36,495 nt of DNA from Actinomycetota bacterium (GTDB taxonomy: Bacteria; Actinomycetota; Actinomycetes; Actinomycetales; Microbacteriaceae): contig JAFDWK010000058.1 in assembly GCA_018268515.1 (NCBI GenBank), positions 1 to 36,495 on the forward strand, written 5' to 3'. Shown here in pieces: positions 17,910 through 26,931 of the stretch. A program made the position numbers and the translations under genes. The notes under the pieces are model-generated. The model had not been told where the DNA came from. It searched no databases and saw only the letters and a list, made by a program, of their open reading frames with translations. Each line of letters starts with the position of its first letter. Positions within the stretch are counted from its first letter, which is position 1.

Positions 17910-17932
17910 CCGCGGCCCCGCCCCGGCCGCGG
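17910..17932 (-). terminator. GC hairpin directly after the SNF2 ATPase gene
   Basis: CCGCGGCC and GGCCGCGG form a perfect 8-bp stem with a 7-base loop. It starts one base beyond the stop of the upstream minus-strand gene. No T-run. It separates the SNF2 gene from namH. Confidence 0.55.
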
Positions 17933-17933
17933 C

Positions 17934-20909
17934 TCAGCTGAGCAGTTCGCGGATGTCGTCGGCGGTCAGAGACTGCGCGAAGAGGTCCTCATCGTCGAGC
18001 ACCGCGGAGAACAGCCGCGCCTTGCGCTGCTGCAGCGCGAGCACCTTCTCCTCGATCGTGCCCGCGGCGATCATCCGGTAGACGAAGACGCGGTTCTGCT
18101 GCCCGATCCGGTGCGCCCGGTCGGCGGCCTGCGCCTCGGCCGCCGGATTCCACCAGGGATCCAGCAGGAACACGTAGTCCGCCTCGGTGAGGGTGAGGCC
18201 GGTTCCGCCGGCCTTGAGGCTGAGCAGGAAGGCGTCCTGCTCGCCGTCTCGGAACTCCGCCACGACGCGCTCGCGGTCACGGGTGGATCCGTCCAGGTAC
18301 GAGATGCGCAACCCGGCACGGCGCAAACGTTCGGCGGCGAGGCCGAGGAACGAGGTGAACTGGCTGAACACGAGCGCCCTGTGCCCCTCGGACCGCAGCT
18401 CGATCAGCCGGTCGACGAGCTCCTCGAGCTTGCGCGAGGCGATTCCTGCGTCGTCGGGCTCGATCAGCCCCGGCGCCAGGCTCAGCATCCGCAGCATGGT
18501 CAGCGAGCGGAACACGATGAAACGCTGCCGGTCCAGGTCGGGCAGCAGCCCGAGGATCTTCTGCCGCTCGCGCTGGAGCACCGTGTCGTAGCGATGCCGG
18601 TGCGCGGGGCTGAGTTCGACGCGCAGCACCTGCTCCTGCCGCTCCGGAAGGTCGCGGGCCACGAGCTCCTTCGTGCGCCGGATGAGGAACGGGCGGATCC
18701 GCCGACGCAGCAGGTCGATGCGCGATCGATGGAAAGGTGCGCCTTCGGCGTTCTCAGGCACCTTTCCCTGCTCGATCGGCTGGATGAAGTCTTCGCGGAA
18801 CCGCCGCGCCGAGGCGAACAGGCCGGGCGAGGTGAGACTCAGCAGCGCCCACAGCTCGCCCAGGCCGTTCTCGAGCGGCGTGCCGGTCGCGGCGTAGACC
18901 GCCGGAGCGTCGAGGGCGGCGACGGCCTGGTGCTGCCGGGTCGCCGGGTTCTTCACGTTCTGCGCCTCGTCGAGCACGACGCCCGACCACGGCCGGCGCG
19001 CGAACTCCTCTGCGTCCAGGCGCAGCACGGTGTACGAAGTGATGACGAGATCCGCGCCGCCGATGTGGGAGGCGAGGTCGACACCGTGCGCGTCACGGGT
19101 CCGCCCGGCGACGACGACTCTGAGACCTGGTGCGAAGCGCGCGGCCTCCCGCTCCCAGACCGGGAGCACCGACGTGGGCGCGACGACCAGCCACGGTGCG
19201 GCTTCGCCGGCCGCAGCGTCGCCTCCGGCGGCATCGCTCCGCCCCTCCCGCGCGTGAGCGATGAGTGCGAGCAGCTGCACGGTCTTGCCGAGGCCCATGT
19301 CGTCGGCGAGGATGCCGCCGAGGCGGTGCTGCCACAGCCGGGCGAGCCGTGTGAATCCCTCGCGCTGATACGGGCGCAGTTCCGCGGTGATGGTGGCAGG
19401 CACCGGAACCGGATCCGCACTCGGGTCGGCCCGGAGTCCCTCGACGGCGGCCCGCCAGGTCTGCGCGGGCAGGGTCTCGTCCGCGAGGTCCTCGAAGTCC
19501 TCCCAGAGCGTCAGATGTGTGCGCGCGATGCGCGGCCCCGTCTCCCACTCCGCGAGTTCGGCGGCCTCGTCCAGCAGCTCCTTGAGCCGGTCGAATGCCG
19601 GATGACGCAGCGAGAACCAGGTGTTGTCGACGAGCTTGAGCTTGCCTTGACGCAGCGCGAGGGCGCGGAACAAGGGCTCGAATGGAATAGTGCGGCCCTC
19701 GATCCGCACCAGCACGCCGAGCTCGAACCAGTCCGGATCCGTGCTCTCCACGGTGCTGACCGTGATCGCCGGCTCCCCGGTCAGCTCGTGGTAGCTGCGC
19801 GGCGTGCCGGTCGTCTCCACGACGATGCCGTGCTCCTCGAGGGTCGGCACCAGGTGCGAGACGAACTCGGCCGCGTCGGCGTCGCGCAGCGTGCCTGCGA
19901 GGAGGAACGGCAGCCCGGTGACCTCGGTCCAGGCAGCGAGCACCGCCGGGCGCCGCTGCGCCTCTGCGGCGCCGTCGCGGATCCCGGATTCGGCGGCGCG
20001 CTCGTCGAGGGGGAAGCGCGCGTACCCGGGGTAATCCCAATGCAGGCGATACCCGACGACGTCAGCAGGGCGGAAGTCCACCACGAGCGTGGGCACGGGC
20101 TGCGGCGGTGCGGGGAGCGTCACACCACGCCCGGCGTGCACGTCCGCCCCGCGCAGGAGAGCCGGGTAGCCGTCGCGGAAGAACGCCGCGCGGTCGACCG
20201 GCGCGACGGTCAGCCCCGCGGATGCCGCCAGCAGGGCGCTGACCGCAGCCGTCAGCGGCACCGGTCCGAGCACGAGGTCGATCCTCTTGCCGACGACCCT
20301 GTGGGCATAGAGCCCGGCGGATCCGACCGCTCTGATCGCGGAGGCCGGGAACGATTCCCCCACGGCATCGATCGCTGCAGAGAGACGAAGGCCGCCGTCG
20401 CCGTCCACGGCGATGTCGACCACGACCCGCAGCTCGTCCGACCACTGCAGGCGAGTGCTGCGCTCGGTCGCGACCAGGGCGATCCCCGTAGCCGCGGCCG
20501 ACTGCAGGTGCGGCCAGAGCAGCGGGGATGCGACCGGATCCAGCAGCAGCCAGTCCCCCGCCGTGCCGGACAGCAGCGAATCGCGAGAGATGCTCAGCAG
20601 GTCGGCGAACCAGCGGGAGTGCGCCGCGTCGTAGCGGGTGCCGGGACGGCGCACGGCATCCCAGTCGGCATCGGACTGCACCCAGCCGGATCCGGCGCCG
20701 TTGCGCCGCAGCGGGCGGACGGCGAGGAACAGCTCGCCCGGATCCTTCACGAGATCCCTCGCGGTCGCGGTGCGCAGCGGTCGTGACGCCCAGTGCCTGG
20801 CATCGGCCCGATCGCGTCGGCGCAGCTCGACGCCGAGTGCCAGCGGAGCCCCCGTCGCCCTCGTGGACGGCAGCAGCACGCGCCAGTCGTCGGGGTCAGC
20901 GGAGGTCAT
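17934..20909 (-). CDS. HelZ-like SNF2-family DNA-dependent ATPase
   Basis: 991 residues. The C-terminal half is a complete SNF2 motor: AELRPYQREGFTRLARLWQH (motif Q region), Walker A DDMGLGKT near 535, Walker B LDEAQNVKN near 640 (DEAQ box), TGTPLENGLGELWALLS, then LVFSQFTSFLGLAAERLRRA, LSLKAGGTGLTLTEADYVFL and DRAHRIGQQNRVFVYRMIA. The N-terminal 480 or so residues form an uncharacterised bacterial SNF2-associated region. No SWIM zinc finger was seen. It is similar in layout to HelZ (Rv2101) of M. tuberculosis. Role unknown; related proteins remodel protein-DNA or protein-RNA complexes. No methylase, nuclease or defence partner is adjacent, so I do not call it a defence gene. Start at ATG 20909 with GGGAGAGGA upstream. 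Confidence 0.85.
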   Translation of the reverse strand: MTSADPDDWRVLLPSTRATGAPLALGVELRRRDRADARHWASRPLRTATARDLVKDPGELFLAVRPLRRNGAGSGWVQSDADWDAVRRPGTRYDAAHSRWFADLLSISRDSLLSGTAGDWLLLDPVASPLLWPHLQSAAATGIALVATERSTRLQWSDELRVVVDIAVDGDGGLRLSAAIDAVGESFPASAIRAVGSAGLYAHRVVGKRIDLVLGPVPLTAAVSALLAASAGLTVAPVDRAAFFRDGYPALLRGADVHAGRGVTLPAPPQPVPTLVVDFRPADVVGYRLHWDYPGYARFPLDERAAESGIRDGAAEAQRRPAVLAAWTEVTGLPFLLAGTLRDADAAEFVSHLVPTLEEHGIVVETTGTPRSYHELTGEPAITVSTVESTDPDWFELGVLVRIEGRTIPFEPLFRALALRQGKLKLVDNTWFSLRHPAFDRLKELLDEAAELAEWETGPRIARTHLTLWEDFEDLADETLPAQTWRAAVEGLRADPSADPVPVPATITAELRPYQREGFTRLARLWQHRLGGILADDMGLGKTVQLLALIAHAREGRSDAAGGDAAAGEAAPWLVVAPTSVLPVWEREAARFAPGLRVVVAGRTRDAHGVDLASHIGGADLVITSYTVLRLDAEEFARRPWSGVVLDEAQNVKNPATRQHQAVAALDAPAVYAATGTPLENGLGELWALLSLTSPGLFASARRFREDFIQPIEQGKVPENAEGAPFHRSRIDLLRRRIRPFLIRRTKELVARDLPERQEQVLRVELSPAHRHRYDTVLQRERQKILGLLPDLDRQRFIVFRSLTMLRMLSLAPGLIEPDDAGIASRKLEELVDRLIELRSEGHRALVFSQFTSFLGLAAERLRRAGLRISYLDGSTRDRERVVAEFRDGEQDAFLLSLKAGGTGLTLTEADYVFLLDPWWNPAAEAQAADRAHRIGQQNRVFVYRMIAAGTIEEKVLALQQRKARLFSAVLDDEDLFAQSLTADDIRELLS

Positions 20910-21005
20910 GATGTTCCATCCTCTCCCGAACCGCCGACAGCGAAGGGCGCCCCGTCCCCGAGCACGGCCCGGTGGCGAGGCGCCCTTCGGCGACGGCGAT
21001 GCGGA

Positions 21006-21416
21006 TCAGGCCGACCGCGCCACGCGCGCCAGCACGCCGTGCACGAACGCGCCGGACTCGTCGGTGGAGAACTCCTTCGCGAGTTCCACGGCCTCGTCGA
21101 TCGCGACGGCGGTCGGCACCTCGTCGTTGCGGAGGATCTCCCAGACGCCGATGCGCAGCAGCGCCCGGTCCACGGCTGGCATCCGCTCGAGCTTCCAGTC
21201 ACGACTGTGCGTGGTGATCTGCTCGTCGATCTCGTCGCGGTGATCGATGATCCCGTCGACGATCTCGCGCGCATAGAGCCAGGAGGCCTCACGGGCCGGC
21301 TCCGCGGACGCGCGCTTGGCCTCGGCGGCGAGCGTCACCGCGAGGTCGTCACCGCGCACATCGGCGGAGAAGAGGATGTCGAGGGCGCGCTTGCGCGCCT
21401 TGGTCCGGGCGCCCAC
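21006..21416 (-). CDS. nusB: Transcription antitermination factor NusB
   Basis: Binds boxA RNA with NusE/S10 in rRNA antitermination complexes. The all-helical family is recognised from GARTKARKRALDILFSADVR at the N-terminus and ERMPAVDRALLRIGVWEILR, VPTAVAIDEAVELAKEFST and FVHGVLARVAR at the C-terminus. 136 residues, normal length. The GTG start at 21416 is chosen because the protein begins in the usual place. The likely SD (AGAGGG) lies in the loop and 3' stem of a small CTGCC-AGAG-GGCAG hairpin, which may dampen translation. It lies 74 bp after efp, as in other actinobacteria. Confidence 0.94.
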   Translation of the reverse strand: MGARTKARKRALDILFSADVRGDDLAVTLAAEAKRASAEPAREASWLYAREIVDGIIDHRDEIDEQITTHSRDWKLERMPAVDRALLRIGVWEILRNDEVPTAVAIDEAVELAKEFSTDESGAFVHGVLARVARSA

Positions 21417-21490
21417 CCGTCAGCTGCCCTCTGGCAGATGAGAAGACACGGATGATGCGGATTTCTGCCTTCCCGTCGCGGACATGCCCA

Positions 21491-22054
21491 TCAGTCGTTG
21501 ATGCGGCCGAGGTAGCCGCCGGTGCGCGTGTCGACCTTGACCTTGGTGCCGGTCTCCAGGAACAGCGGAACCTGGATCTCGTATCCCGTCTCGAGCGTCG
21601 CGGGCTTGGTGCCGGCCGACGAGCGGTCGCCCTGCAGGCCCGGCTCGGTGTAGGTGACCTCGAGCACGACGGAGGCGGGCAGCTCGATGTAGAGCGGGTT
21701 GCCGTTGTTGAGCGCGATCTGCACCTGCTGGTTCTCCAGCATGAAGTTCTTCGCGTCGCCGACGGTCGCGGCGGCCACGTTGATCTGGTCGTAGTCCTCC
21801 TGGTCCATGAAGACGTAGTTGTCGCCGTCCGTGTACAGGTAGGTGAAGTCGCGGCGGTCGACGTTCTCGATGTCGATCTTGGCGCCCGCATTGTAGGTGC
21901 GGTCCACGACCTTGCCGCTGACGACGTTCTTCAGCTTCGTCCGGACGAACGCGCCGCCCTTGCCGGGCTTGACGTGCTGGAACTCGATGACGTTCCAGAG
22001 CTGTCCGTCGATCGAGAGGACGACGCCGTTCTTGATGTCTGCGGTGGATGCCAT
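21491..22054 (-). CDS. efp: Elongation factor P
   Basis: Relieves ribosome stalling at polyproline. 187 residues from ATG 22054 ([20 protein letters not shown]); an upstream in-frame ATG would add 17 residues not found in the family. Three beta domains are present, ending in the usual [13 protein letters not shown]. The tip of the first domain reads [10 protein letters not shown] with Lys32 as the residue that enters the peptidyl-transferase centre. The PGKG(P/G) form is the type used without modification in actinobacteria, and no EpmA/B, EarP or YmfI-like modifier is present here. A TAAGAT -10 candidate and a 14-base palindrome lie upstream. Polyproline proteins occur nearby (the DUF349 protein has several PP pairs). 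Confidence 0.96.
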   Translation of the reverse strand: MASTADIKNGVVLSIDGQLWNVIEFQHVKPGKGGAFVRTKLKNVVSGKVVDRTYNAGAKIDIENVDRRDFTYLYTDGDNYVFMDQEDYDQINVAAATVGDAKNFMLENQQVQIALNNGNPLYIELPASVVLEVTYTEPGLQGDRSSAGTKPATLETGYEIQVPLFLETGTKVKVDTRTGGYLGRIND

Positions 22055-22083
22055 GGGTCTGAGAAGTCCGTTCCTGAGGTTCG

Positions 22084-22097
22084 CGGCCGATCGGCCG
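22084..22097. repeat. 14-base perfect palindrome in the efp leader
   Basis: CGGCCGATCGGCCG lies between the TAAGAT -10 candidate and the efp start. It could form a small CGGCC/GGCCG hairpin in the leader RNA or serve as a dimeric protein site. Its role is not known. Confidence 0.5.
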
Positions 22098-22104
22098 ACG
22101 TTCA

Positions 22105-22110
22105 ATCTTA
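22105..22110 (-). promoter_or_regulatory. Candidate -10 box of efp-nusB
   Basis: TAAGAT on the minus strand in the 106-bp gap after aroQ, a good TANNNT match. It gives a leader of about 45 bases. Confidence 0.6.
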
Positions 22111-22160
22111 CGGGATCCCCGCCGCCCGGCCTGTGAGAGCGACCGGAGCGGTGCGGCGGA

Positions 22161-22625
22161 TCAGCCGTCCGCCTGGCCCTCGAGCAGCAGGATCAGGCGC
22201 CGCGTCGCGGTGGCGTAGCCCTGCACGCCCTCCCCCACGACGTGCACGGCGGCGACGTCCGTGAGGTACGAGTGGTGCCGGAACTCCTCGCGCGCGTACA
22301 CGTCGGAGATGTGGATCTCGGCGAACGGCAGGGCGACGCCGGTGAGCGCGTCGCGCAGGGCGACCGAGGTGTGCGTATAGGCGCCGGCGTTGATCACGAT
22401 GCCTGCGCAGTCCTCCCGGGCGGCATGGATCGCGTCCAGCAGCACGCCCTCGTGGTTGCTCTGCAGCGCACGGATCTCGTAGCCGAGGGCGGCAGCGGCT
22501 TCAGTGGTGATCCGCACGGTATCGGCGAGCGTCGCGGAGCCGTAGATCGTCGGCTCGCGGAGGCCGAGCAGATTGAGGTTCGGTCCGTTGACGAGGAGCA
22601 GGCGGCGCGGGGTGGTCACCTGCAC
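22161..22625 (-). CDS. aroQ: 3-dehydroquinate dehydratase, type II
   Basis: Converts 3-dehydroquinate to 3-dehydroshikimate in the shikimate pathway; dodecameric flavodoxin-like fold. 154 residues. Motifs are [20 protein letters not shown] (with the active-site Tyr region), [34 protein letters not shown] and [19 protein letters not shown]. It starts six bases after the GNAT gene stop, so it is the last gene of the aro run. In M. tuberculosis aroQ follows aroB directly; here an acetyltransferase gene is inserted between them. The pepQ gene found between aroQ and efp in M. tuberculosis is absent. Confidence 0.96.
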   Translation of the reverse strand: MQVTTPRRLLLVNGPNLNLLGLREPTIYGSATLADTVRITTEAAAALGYEIRALQSNHEGVLLDAIHAAREDCAGIVINAGAYTHTSVALRDALTGVALPFAEIHISDVYAREEFRHHSYLTDVAAVHVVGEGVQGYATATRRLILLLEGQADG

Positions 22626-22631
22626 ACGGTA

Positions 22632-23153
22632 TCAGCGCGCGTCGGGGACGACCGGGCGCGCCATCACGTACTCGCGTCCGTTCTCGTGCTCGGTGACCTG
22701 CCCGGTGCGCGTGAAGCCGCAGCGCTCATAGGCCGCCTGCGCCCGGTGGTTGTCCACGTGCACCTCGAGCGTGATCCCGTAGGCGCCCTGTTCGGCGGAC
22801 CAGGTCGCGCACTCGTCGAAGAGCGTCTCGATGGCTCCGGCGCCGCGATGCCCCTCGGCCACGTAGACACCGACGACGAGCGCGGTGGACTCCGGGACTT
22901 CGAGGCGCGAGGGCAGGACCGTGGCGGATCCGAACCACTCGCCATCGTCGGCGATCGCCACGAACTGCGCGTTGGGCCCGCCCTCGGCCGCATCGGCGGT
23001 GCGGTGCTGCCAGAACGCGTCGGGCTGCGCCGAGGCGTTCTCGAACGTGTCGAGGAACGCGAGCGCGGCCACCGGATCCTGCAGGGCGCGCAGCCGCAGC
23101 TCCCGGGCGCGAGCCCACTCGTCGCTCCGGATGCGTCGGACCGCGAAGGTCAC
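22632..23153 (-). CDS. GNAT-family N-acetyltransferase
   Basis: 173 residues with a single GNAT fold. Acetyl-CoA loop motif A is VVGVYVAEGHRGAGAIETLF, followed by a LEVHVDNHRAQAAYERCGFT helix-strand typical of motif B and ending in the YVMARPV strand. The substrate cannot be told. The start is GTG 23153, overlapping the aroB TGA (GTGA), and the stop lies six bases before aroQ, so it is co-translated with shikimate enzymes. That may be neutral placement, or the substrate could be an amino-acid-related metabolite; the sequence does not decide this. Codon use matches the neighbours, so a recent transfer is not indicated. Confidence 0.88.
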   Translation of the reverse strand: MTFAVRRIRSDEWARARELRLRALQDPVAALAFLDTFENASAQPDAFWQHRTADAAEGGPNAQFVAIADDGEWFGSATVLPSRLEVPESTALVVGVYVAEGHRGAGAIETLFDECATWSAEQGAYGITLEVHVDNHRAQAAYERCGFTRTGQVTEHENGREYVMARPVVPDAR

Positions 23154-24271
23154 TCACCGACCTCCTGGTAGGCGGCGAAGAGCAGCGACTCGTCCGGGGC
23201 CTGTAGCACGGTCGGCTTGGCGATCCCGTCGAGCACGATGAAACGCAGCATGCCGCCGCGGCTCTTCTTGTCGCGCTGCATCGTGGACAGCAGGGTCGGC
23301 CATGCACCGGCACGGTACGAGGTCGGAAGTCCCAGGGACTCCAGGATCGCGCGGTGCCGGTTGGCGTCCTCGTCCGACAGGCGCCCCGCGAGCCGGGACA
23401 GCTCCGCCGCGAACAGCATGCCGACGGAGATCGCGGCACCGTGTCGCCAGCGGTAGCGCTCGGCGTGCTCGATCGCGTGGCCGAGGGTGTGGCCGTAGTT
23501 GAGGATCTCCCGCCGGCCGGCCTCGCGGAAGTCCTCCGAGACGACGGTGGCCTTCATCCCGATCGCGAGCTCGACGGCACGGCGGAACTCCGGCGTGAGC
23601 GGATCCACGGCCCGTGCCGGATCGGCCTGGACGATGTCGAGGATCTCCGGCGCCCAGATGAACCCGGCCTTGACGACCTCCGCGAACCCGGCGGTCGCCT
23701 CGTTCTGGCTCAGGCTGGACAGCTCGTCCAGATCTCCGATCACCGCACGCGGCGCCCAGAACGCTCCGACGAGGTTCTTGCCCTCGTTCGTGTTGATGCC
23801 CGTCTTGCCGCCCACGGCGGCATCGACCAGGCCGAGCACGGTCGTCGGGACCTGCACGATCTGCACACCACGCAGCCAGGTCGCGGCGACGAAACCCGCG
23901 AGATCGGTGACCGCGCCCCCGCCATAGCCGACGACCGCGTCGGTGCGGGTGAAGTCGGCCTGGCCCATGATCTGCCACAGGAACTGGGCGACCTCGATGC
24001 GCTTGCCCTGCTCGGCGTCGGGGATCTCCGCGAGCAGCACCTCGCGGGGACCGTTCTCGGTGTCTCCGAGGATCCGGTCGCGCAACTGCGCGGCCCGGTC
24101 CGCGAGCGTCGGCGGGTGCACGATGAGCACCTTCCGCACGGTCGGTGCGAGGGCGGCCGACACCCGGTCGAGGATGTCACGCCCCACGGAGATGTCGTAC
24201 GGTGTGCTCCCCGTCACCGAGATCTTCGTGACGGCATCGACCCCGGTGCCTTCGTCGTGCTCCGCGCTCAT
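23150..24271 (-). CDS. aroB: 3-dehydroquinate synthase
   Basis: Second shikimate step: converts DAHP to dehydroquinate using NAD and a divalent metal. 373 residues from ATG 24271, chosen because it overlaps the aroK stop (ATGA); an in-frame ATG 18 bases upstream is possible. Key segments are VVGYGGGAVTDLAGFVAATW (NAD-binding), VPTTVLGLVDAAVGGKTGIN (catalytic Lys) and NYGHTLGHAIEHAERYRWRH (metal-binding His pair). The C-terminal helix ends normally. Operon order is aroC-aroK-aroB, as in most actinobacteria. Confidence 0.96.
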   Translation of the reverse strand: MSAEHDEGTGVDAVTKISVTGSTPYDISVGRDILDRVSAALAPTVRKVLIVHPPTLADRAAQLRDRILGDTENGPREVLLAEIPDAEQGKRIEVAQFLWQIMGQADFTRTDAVVGYGGGAVTDLAGFVAATWLRGVQIVQVPTTVLGLVDAAVGGKTGINTNEGKNLVGAFWAPRAVIGDLDELSSLSQNEATAGFAEVVKAGFIWAPEILDIVQADPARAVDPLTPEFRRAVELAIGMKATVVSEDFREAGRREILNYGHTLGHAIEHAERYRWRHGAAISVGMLFAAELSRLAGRLSDEDANRHRAILESLGLPTSYRAGAWPTLLSTMQRDKKSRGGMLRFIVLDGIAKPTVLQAPDESLLFAAYQEVGE

Positions 24272-24798
24272 GCTCGTCCTCTCATCCATTCCACGACCTG
24301 ATCCGCCACCCGCGACATCGGCACGCGTGAGGTGTCGAACTGCGCATCGGCGATCTCTTCGTACAGGTGCCGCCTCTCGGCGAAGATCCGCGTCCAGCGC
24401 TGCACCGGATCCTCATCGCCGTGCAGCAGCGGACGACTCTCCCCGACGATCCTCGCCGCGACCGCCTCCGGCGAGACGGTCAGCAGCACCACCGGCACCG
24501 TCCGCAGGATCGCCCTGGTCTCGGCGCTCAGCACCGCTCCCCCGCCGAGCGAGATCACGCCGCCATCACCGATCGCTGCGGCGGCCTCCTCCTGCTCCCA
24601 TGCCCGGAACTGCGCCTCACCGTGCTCGGCGAAGATCGCCGGGATCGGTCCGTGCGCGTGCACGATCGCCTTGTCCGTGTCGACGAAGCGGAGTCCCGTG
24701 GTCTTCGCGACCCGGCGGCCGATGCTGGTCTTGCCGGCCCCCATGGGGCCCACCAGCACCAGCAGGTCCGCGGCCTGGGGCTCAGCCGAGCTCATCAT
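24268..24798 (-). CDS. aroK: Shikimate kinase
   Basis: Phosphorylates shikimate with ATP. About 176 residues. The P-loop is [20 protein letters not shown], the shikimate-binding Asp is in RFVDTDKAI, and the GGGAVL motif is in [16 protein letters not shown]. The LID region is [17 protein letters not shown]. Two adjacent ATGs (24798 and 24795) both overlap the end of aroC by about 15 bases. No strong SD distinguishes them, so the exact start is open by one residue. Confidence 0.94.
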   Translation of the reverse strand: MMSSAEPQAADLLVLVGPMGAGKTSIGRRVAKTTGLRFVDTDKAIVHAHGPIPAIFAEHGEAQFRAWEQEEAAAAIGDGGVISLGGGAVLSAETRAILRTVPVVLLTVSPEAVAARIVGESRPLLHGDEDPVQRWTRIFAERRHLYEEIADAQFDTSRVPMSRVADQVVEWMRGRA

Positions 24799-26011
24799 GC
24801 AGGATGAGCGCCGCCTCGGAGGCGGGCGTCGTGCGCAGCTCTTCCGGGATCGCGGCGAGATACGCGTCGAGGTTGCGGCGGGTCTCGACGACGTTGTCGC
24901 CGCCGAACTTCTCCAGCACCGAATTGGCGAGCTCGATCGCCACCATCGCCTCCGCCACCACGCCGGCGGCGGGCACCGCGCACACGTCCGAGCGCTGGTG
25001 GTGCGCGGTGGCCTGCTCGCCCGAGGCGACGTCGACCGTGCGCAGCGCATGCGGGATGGTTGCGATCGGCTTCATGCCGGCGCGCACACGCAGCACCGTC
25101 CCGGTGGACATGCCGCCCTCGGTGCCGCCGGCGCGGTCGGAACCGCGACTGATCCCGTCCTGCGTCGCGAACAGTTCGTCGTGCGCGGCGGATCCGCGGC
25201 GGCGCGTGGTCTCGAAGCCGTCGCCGACCTCGACCCCCTTGATCGCCTGGATCCCCATGAGCGCATACGCGAGGCGTGCGTCGAGCCGGCGATCCCAGTG
25301 CACGTGCGAGCCGAGCCCCGGCGGCAGGCCGTAGGCGAGTACCTCGACGATGCCGCCGAGGGTGTCGCCGTCCTTTCGGGCGGCGTCGACCTCGGCGACC
25401 ATCCGGGCGCTGGTGGCGGCGTCGAAGCAGCGCAGCGGATCCGCGTCCAGCGCCTCGACGTCGTCCGGAGTCGGCAGTTCGGATCCCTCCGGCACCTGCA
25501 CCGGCCCGATCGACAGGGTGTGGCTGACGAGGCGGATGCCGAGCTCGCCGAGGAAGGCACGGGCGACGGCGCCGAGGGCGACCCGGGCGGCGGTCTCCCG
25601 GGCGCTCGCACGCTCCAGGATCGGGCGCGCCTCATCGAAGCCGTACTTCTGCATGCCCACGAGATCGGCATGGCCGGGGCGCGGGCGGGTCAGCGCCGCG
25701 CTGCGTCCACGGGACTTTTCGGTCAGCTCGACCGGATCAGCGCTCATCACCTCGACCCACTTGGGCCACTCGGTGTTGCCGATCCGCATCGCGATCGGGC
25801 TGCCGAGGGTGAAACCGTGACGGACGCCACCGGAGATGGAGAGCTCGTCCTGCTCGAACTTCATCCGCGAGCCGCGCCCATAGCCGAGCTTGCGGCGCTG
25901 CAGATCGGACTGGATCGCCTCACGGGACAGCGGGACGCCGGCAGGCAGACCCTCCATGACGGCAATGAGTTCGGGACCGTGCGATTCGCCGGCCGTGAGC
26001 ACGCGGAGCAT
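24782..26011 (-). CDS. aroC: Chorismate synthase
   Basis: Makes chorismate from EPSP with reduced FMN as cofactor. 409 residues. It begins [20 protein letters not shown]. Family signatures are [35 protein letters not shown] (a catalytic His), [20 protein letters not shown] and [19 protein letters not shown]-like SD (GGGAG, nine bases spacing) precedes ATG 26011. The 82-bp gap upstream to aroE contains a short GGGCC/GGCCC inverted repeat but no clear terminator or promoter. The EPSP synthase gene (aroA) is not in the window. Confidence 0.97.
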   Translation of the reverse strand: MLRVLTAGESHGPELIAVMEGLPAGVPLSREAIQSDLQRRKLGYGRGSRMKFEQDELSISGGVRHGFTLGSPIAMRIGNTEWPKWVEVMSADPVELTEKSRGRSAALTRPRPGHADLVGMQKYGFDEARPILERASARETAARVALGAVARAFLGELGIRLVSHTLSIGPVQVPEGSELPTPDDVEALDADPLRCFDAATSARMVAEVDAARKDGDTLGGIVEVLAYGLPPGLGSHVHWDRRLDARLAYALMGIQAIKGVEVGDGFETTRRRGSAAHDELFATQDGISRGSDRAGGTEGGMSTGTVLRVRAGMKPIATIPHALRTVDVASGEQATAHHQRSDVCAVPAAGVVAEAMVAIELANSVLEKFGGDNVVETRRNLDAYLAAIPEELRTTPASEAALILHDELG

Positions 26012-26093
26012 TCGTCTAGTCTCCCATGCGTTGAGGGCCCGACCGGCCCGGATGACCTCGCGTCGGGGAGCTGTCGTCTCCTCTCCCCTGCGT

Positions 26094-26930
26094 TCAGCGC
26101 AGGGCGGCGCGCATGGCCGCGAGCACGGCGGGCTCGTCAGGCAGCTCGAGTTCGGGAGTGCCGTGCAGGAAGATCCGGATCTGGCGCACCGCCTGGTGCA
26201 GCAGCATCTCCAGGCCGCTCAGCACCGGAGCATCCGTCCACGCCCGCACGAGCGCGGTGGGCCAGGGCGCGTATGCGGCGGAGAACAGCGCCCCGCCCTG
26301 CCCCGCCAGCGCGGCCGACACCTCATCGGGGAGCACGGCGCTGCCGGGCAGTGTGGAGACCGTGAGGTCGACGTTCGACGGCACGGCCTCGGATCCGAGT
26401 TCCGCCGTGGTGGCGCACAGTCCGATGCGCTCCGCGAATCCGGCCAGTTCGGCCGCCTGAGCGGAGCGGCGCGTCCTGAGCTCCACCGCGTCGACGCCCA
26501 GCCGCAGCAGGGACACCAGCGCGGAGCGGGCCGTCGCTCCCCCGCCGAGCACGCGCGCGGTGCGGGCCGAACCGGCACCGCCCGCCAGGAGGGCGGAGGT
26601 GAGCCCGCCGACGTCGGTGTTGAACCCGCGGAGGCCGTCTCCCCGCAGCAGGGTGTTCACCGCTCCGGTGAGCAGGGCGTCCTCGTCGAGCGCGTCGGCG
26701 CGCGCGAACGCGCGTTCCTTCAGCGGCATCGTCAGCGAGAGTCCTCGCCAGGAGTCGTCGAGCCCGTCCAGTGCCGCGTCGAATCCGGCCTCGTCGACGC
26801 GGCGGCGACCGTACTCCCAGTCCAGTCCGAGCAGCCGGTAGGCGGCGCCGTGCAGTTCCGGAGAGCGGCTGTGATCGATCGGGTCGCCCCAGACCGCGAG
26901 GCGCGCCGCGGCGGCGTCGACGACAGACAC
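26094..26930 (-). CDS. aroE: Shikimate dehydrogenase
   Basis: Reduces 3-dehydroshikimate to shikimate with NADPH. 278 residues. The substrate site is [19 protein letters not shown], followed by [13 protein letters not shown] (catalytic Lys) and [11 protein letters not shown] (catalytic Asp). The nucleotide-binding glycine loop is [12 protein letters not shown], a GGG variant of the usual GAGGA. The start is GTG 26930, one base after the mltG TGA. No other start gives the complete N-terminal strand. Confidence 0.94.
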   Translation of the reverse strand: MSVVDAAAARLAVWGDPIDHSRSPELHGAAYRLLGLDWEYGRRRVDEAGFDAALDGLDDSWRGLSLTMPLKERAFARADALDEDALLTGAVNTLLRGDGLRGFNTDVGGLTSALLAGGAGSARTARVLGGGATARSALVSLLRLGVDAVELRTRRSAQAAELAGFAERIGLCATTAELGSEAVPSNVDLTVSTLPGSAVLPDEVSAALAGQGGALFSAAYAPWPTALVRAWTDAPVLSGLEMLLHQAVRQIRIFLHGTPELELPDEPAVLAAMRAALR

Positions 26931-26931
26931 G

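Noticed and set aside
14724-20786. Plus-strand open frame of about 2020 codons
   Set aside because: It is the antisense of pyrB, pyrR, namH and the SNF2 gene. Very high GC leaves antisense frames without stops, and its protein has no domain and an Arg/Gly/Glu-heavy composition.
17934-20909. SNF2 gene as part of a phage-defence island (DISARM- or Dnd-like)
   Set aside because: Neighbours are nusB, efp, namH and the pyr operon; no methylase, nuclease or PLD gene is present, and composition matches the core genome.
26012-26093. Terminator between aroE and aroC
   Set aside because: The GGGCC/GGCCC repeat is only 5 bp and there is no clear promoter after it; the operon probably continues.
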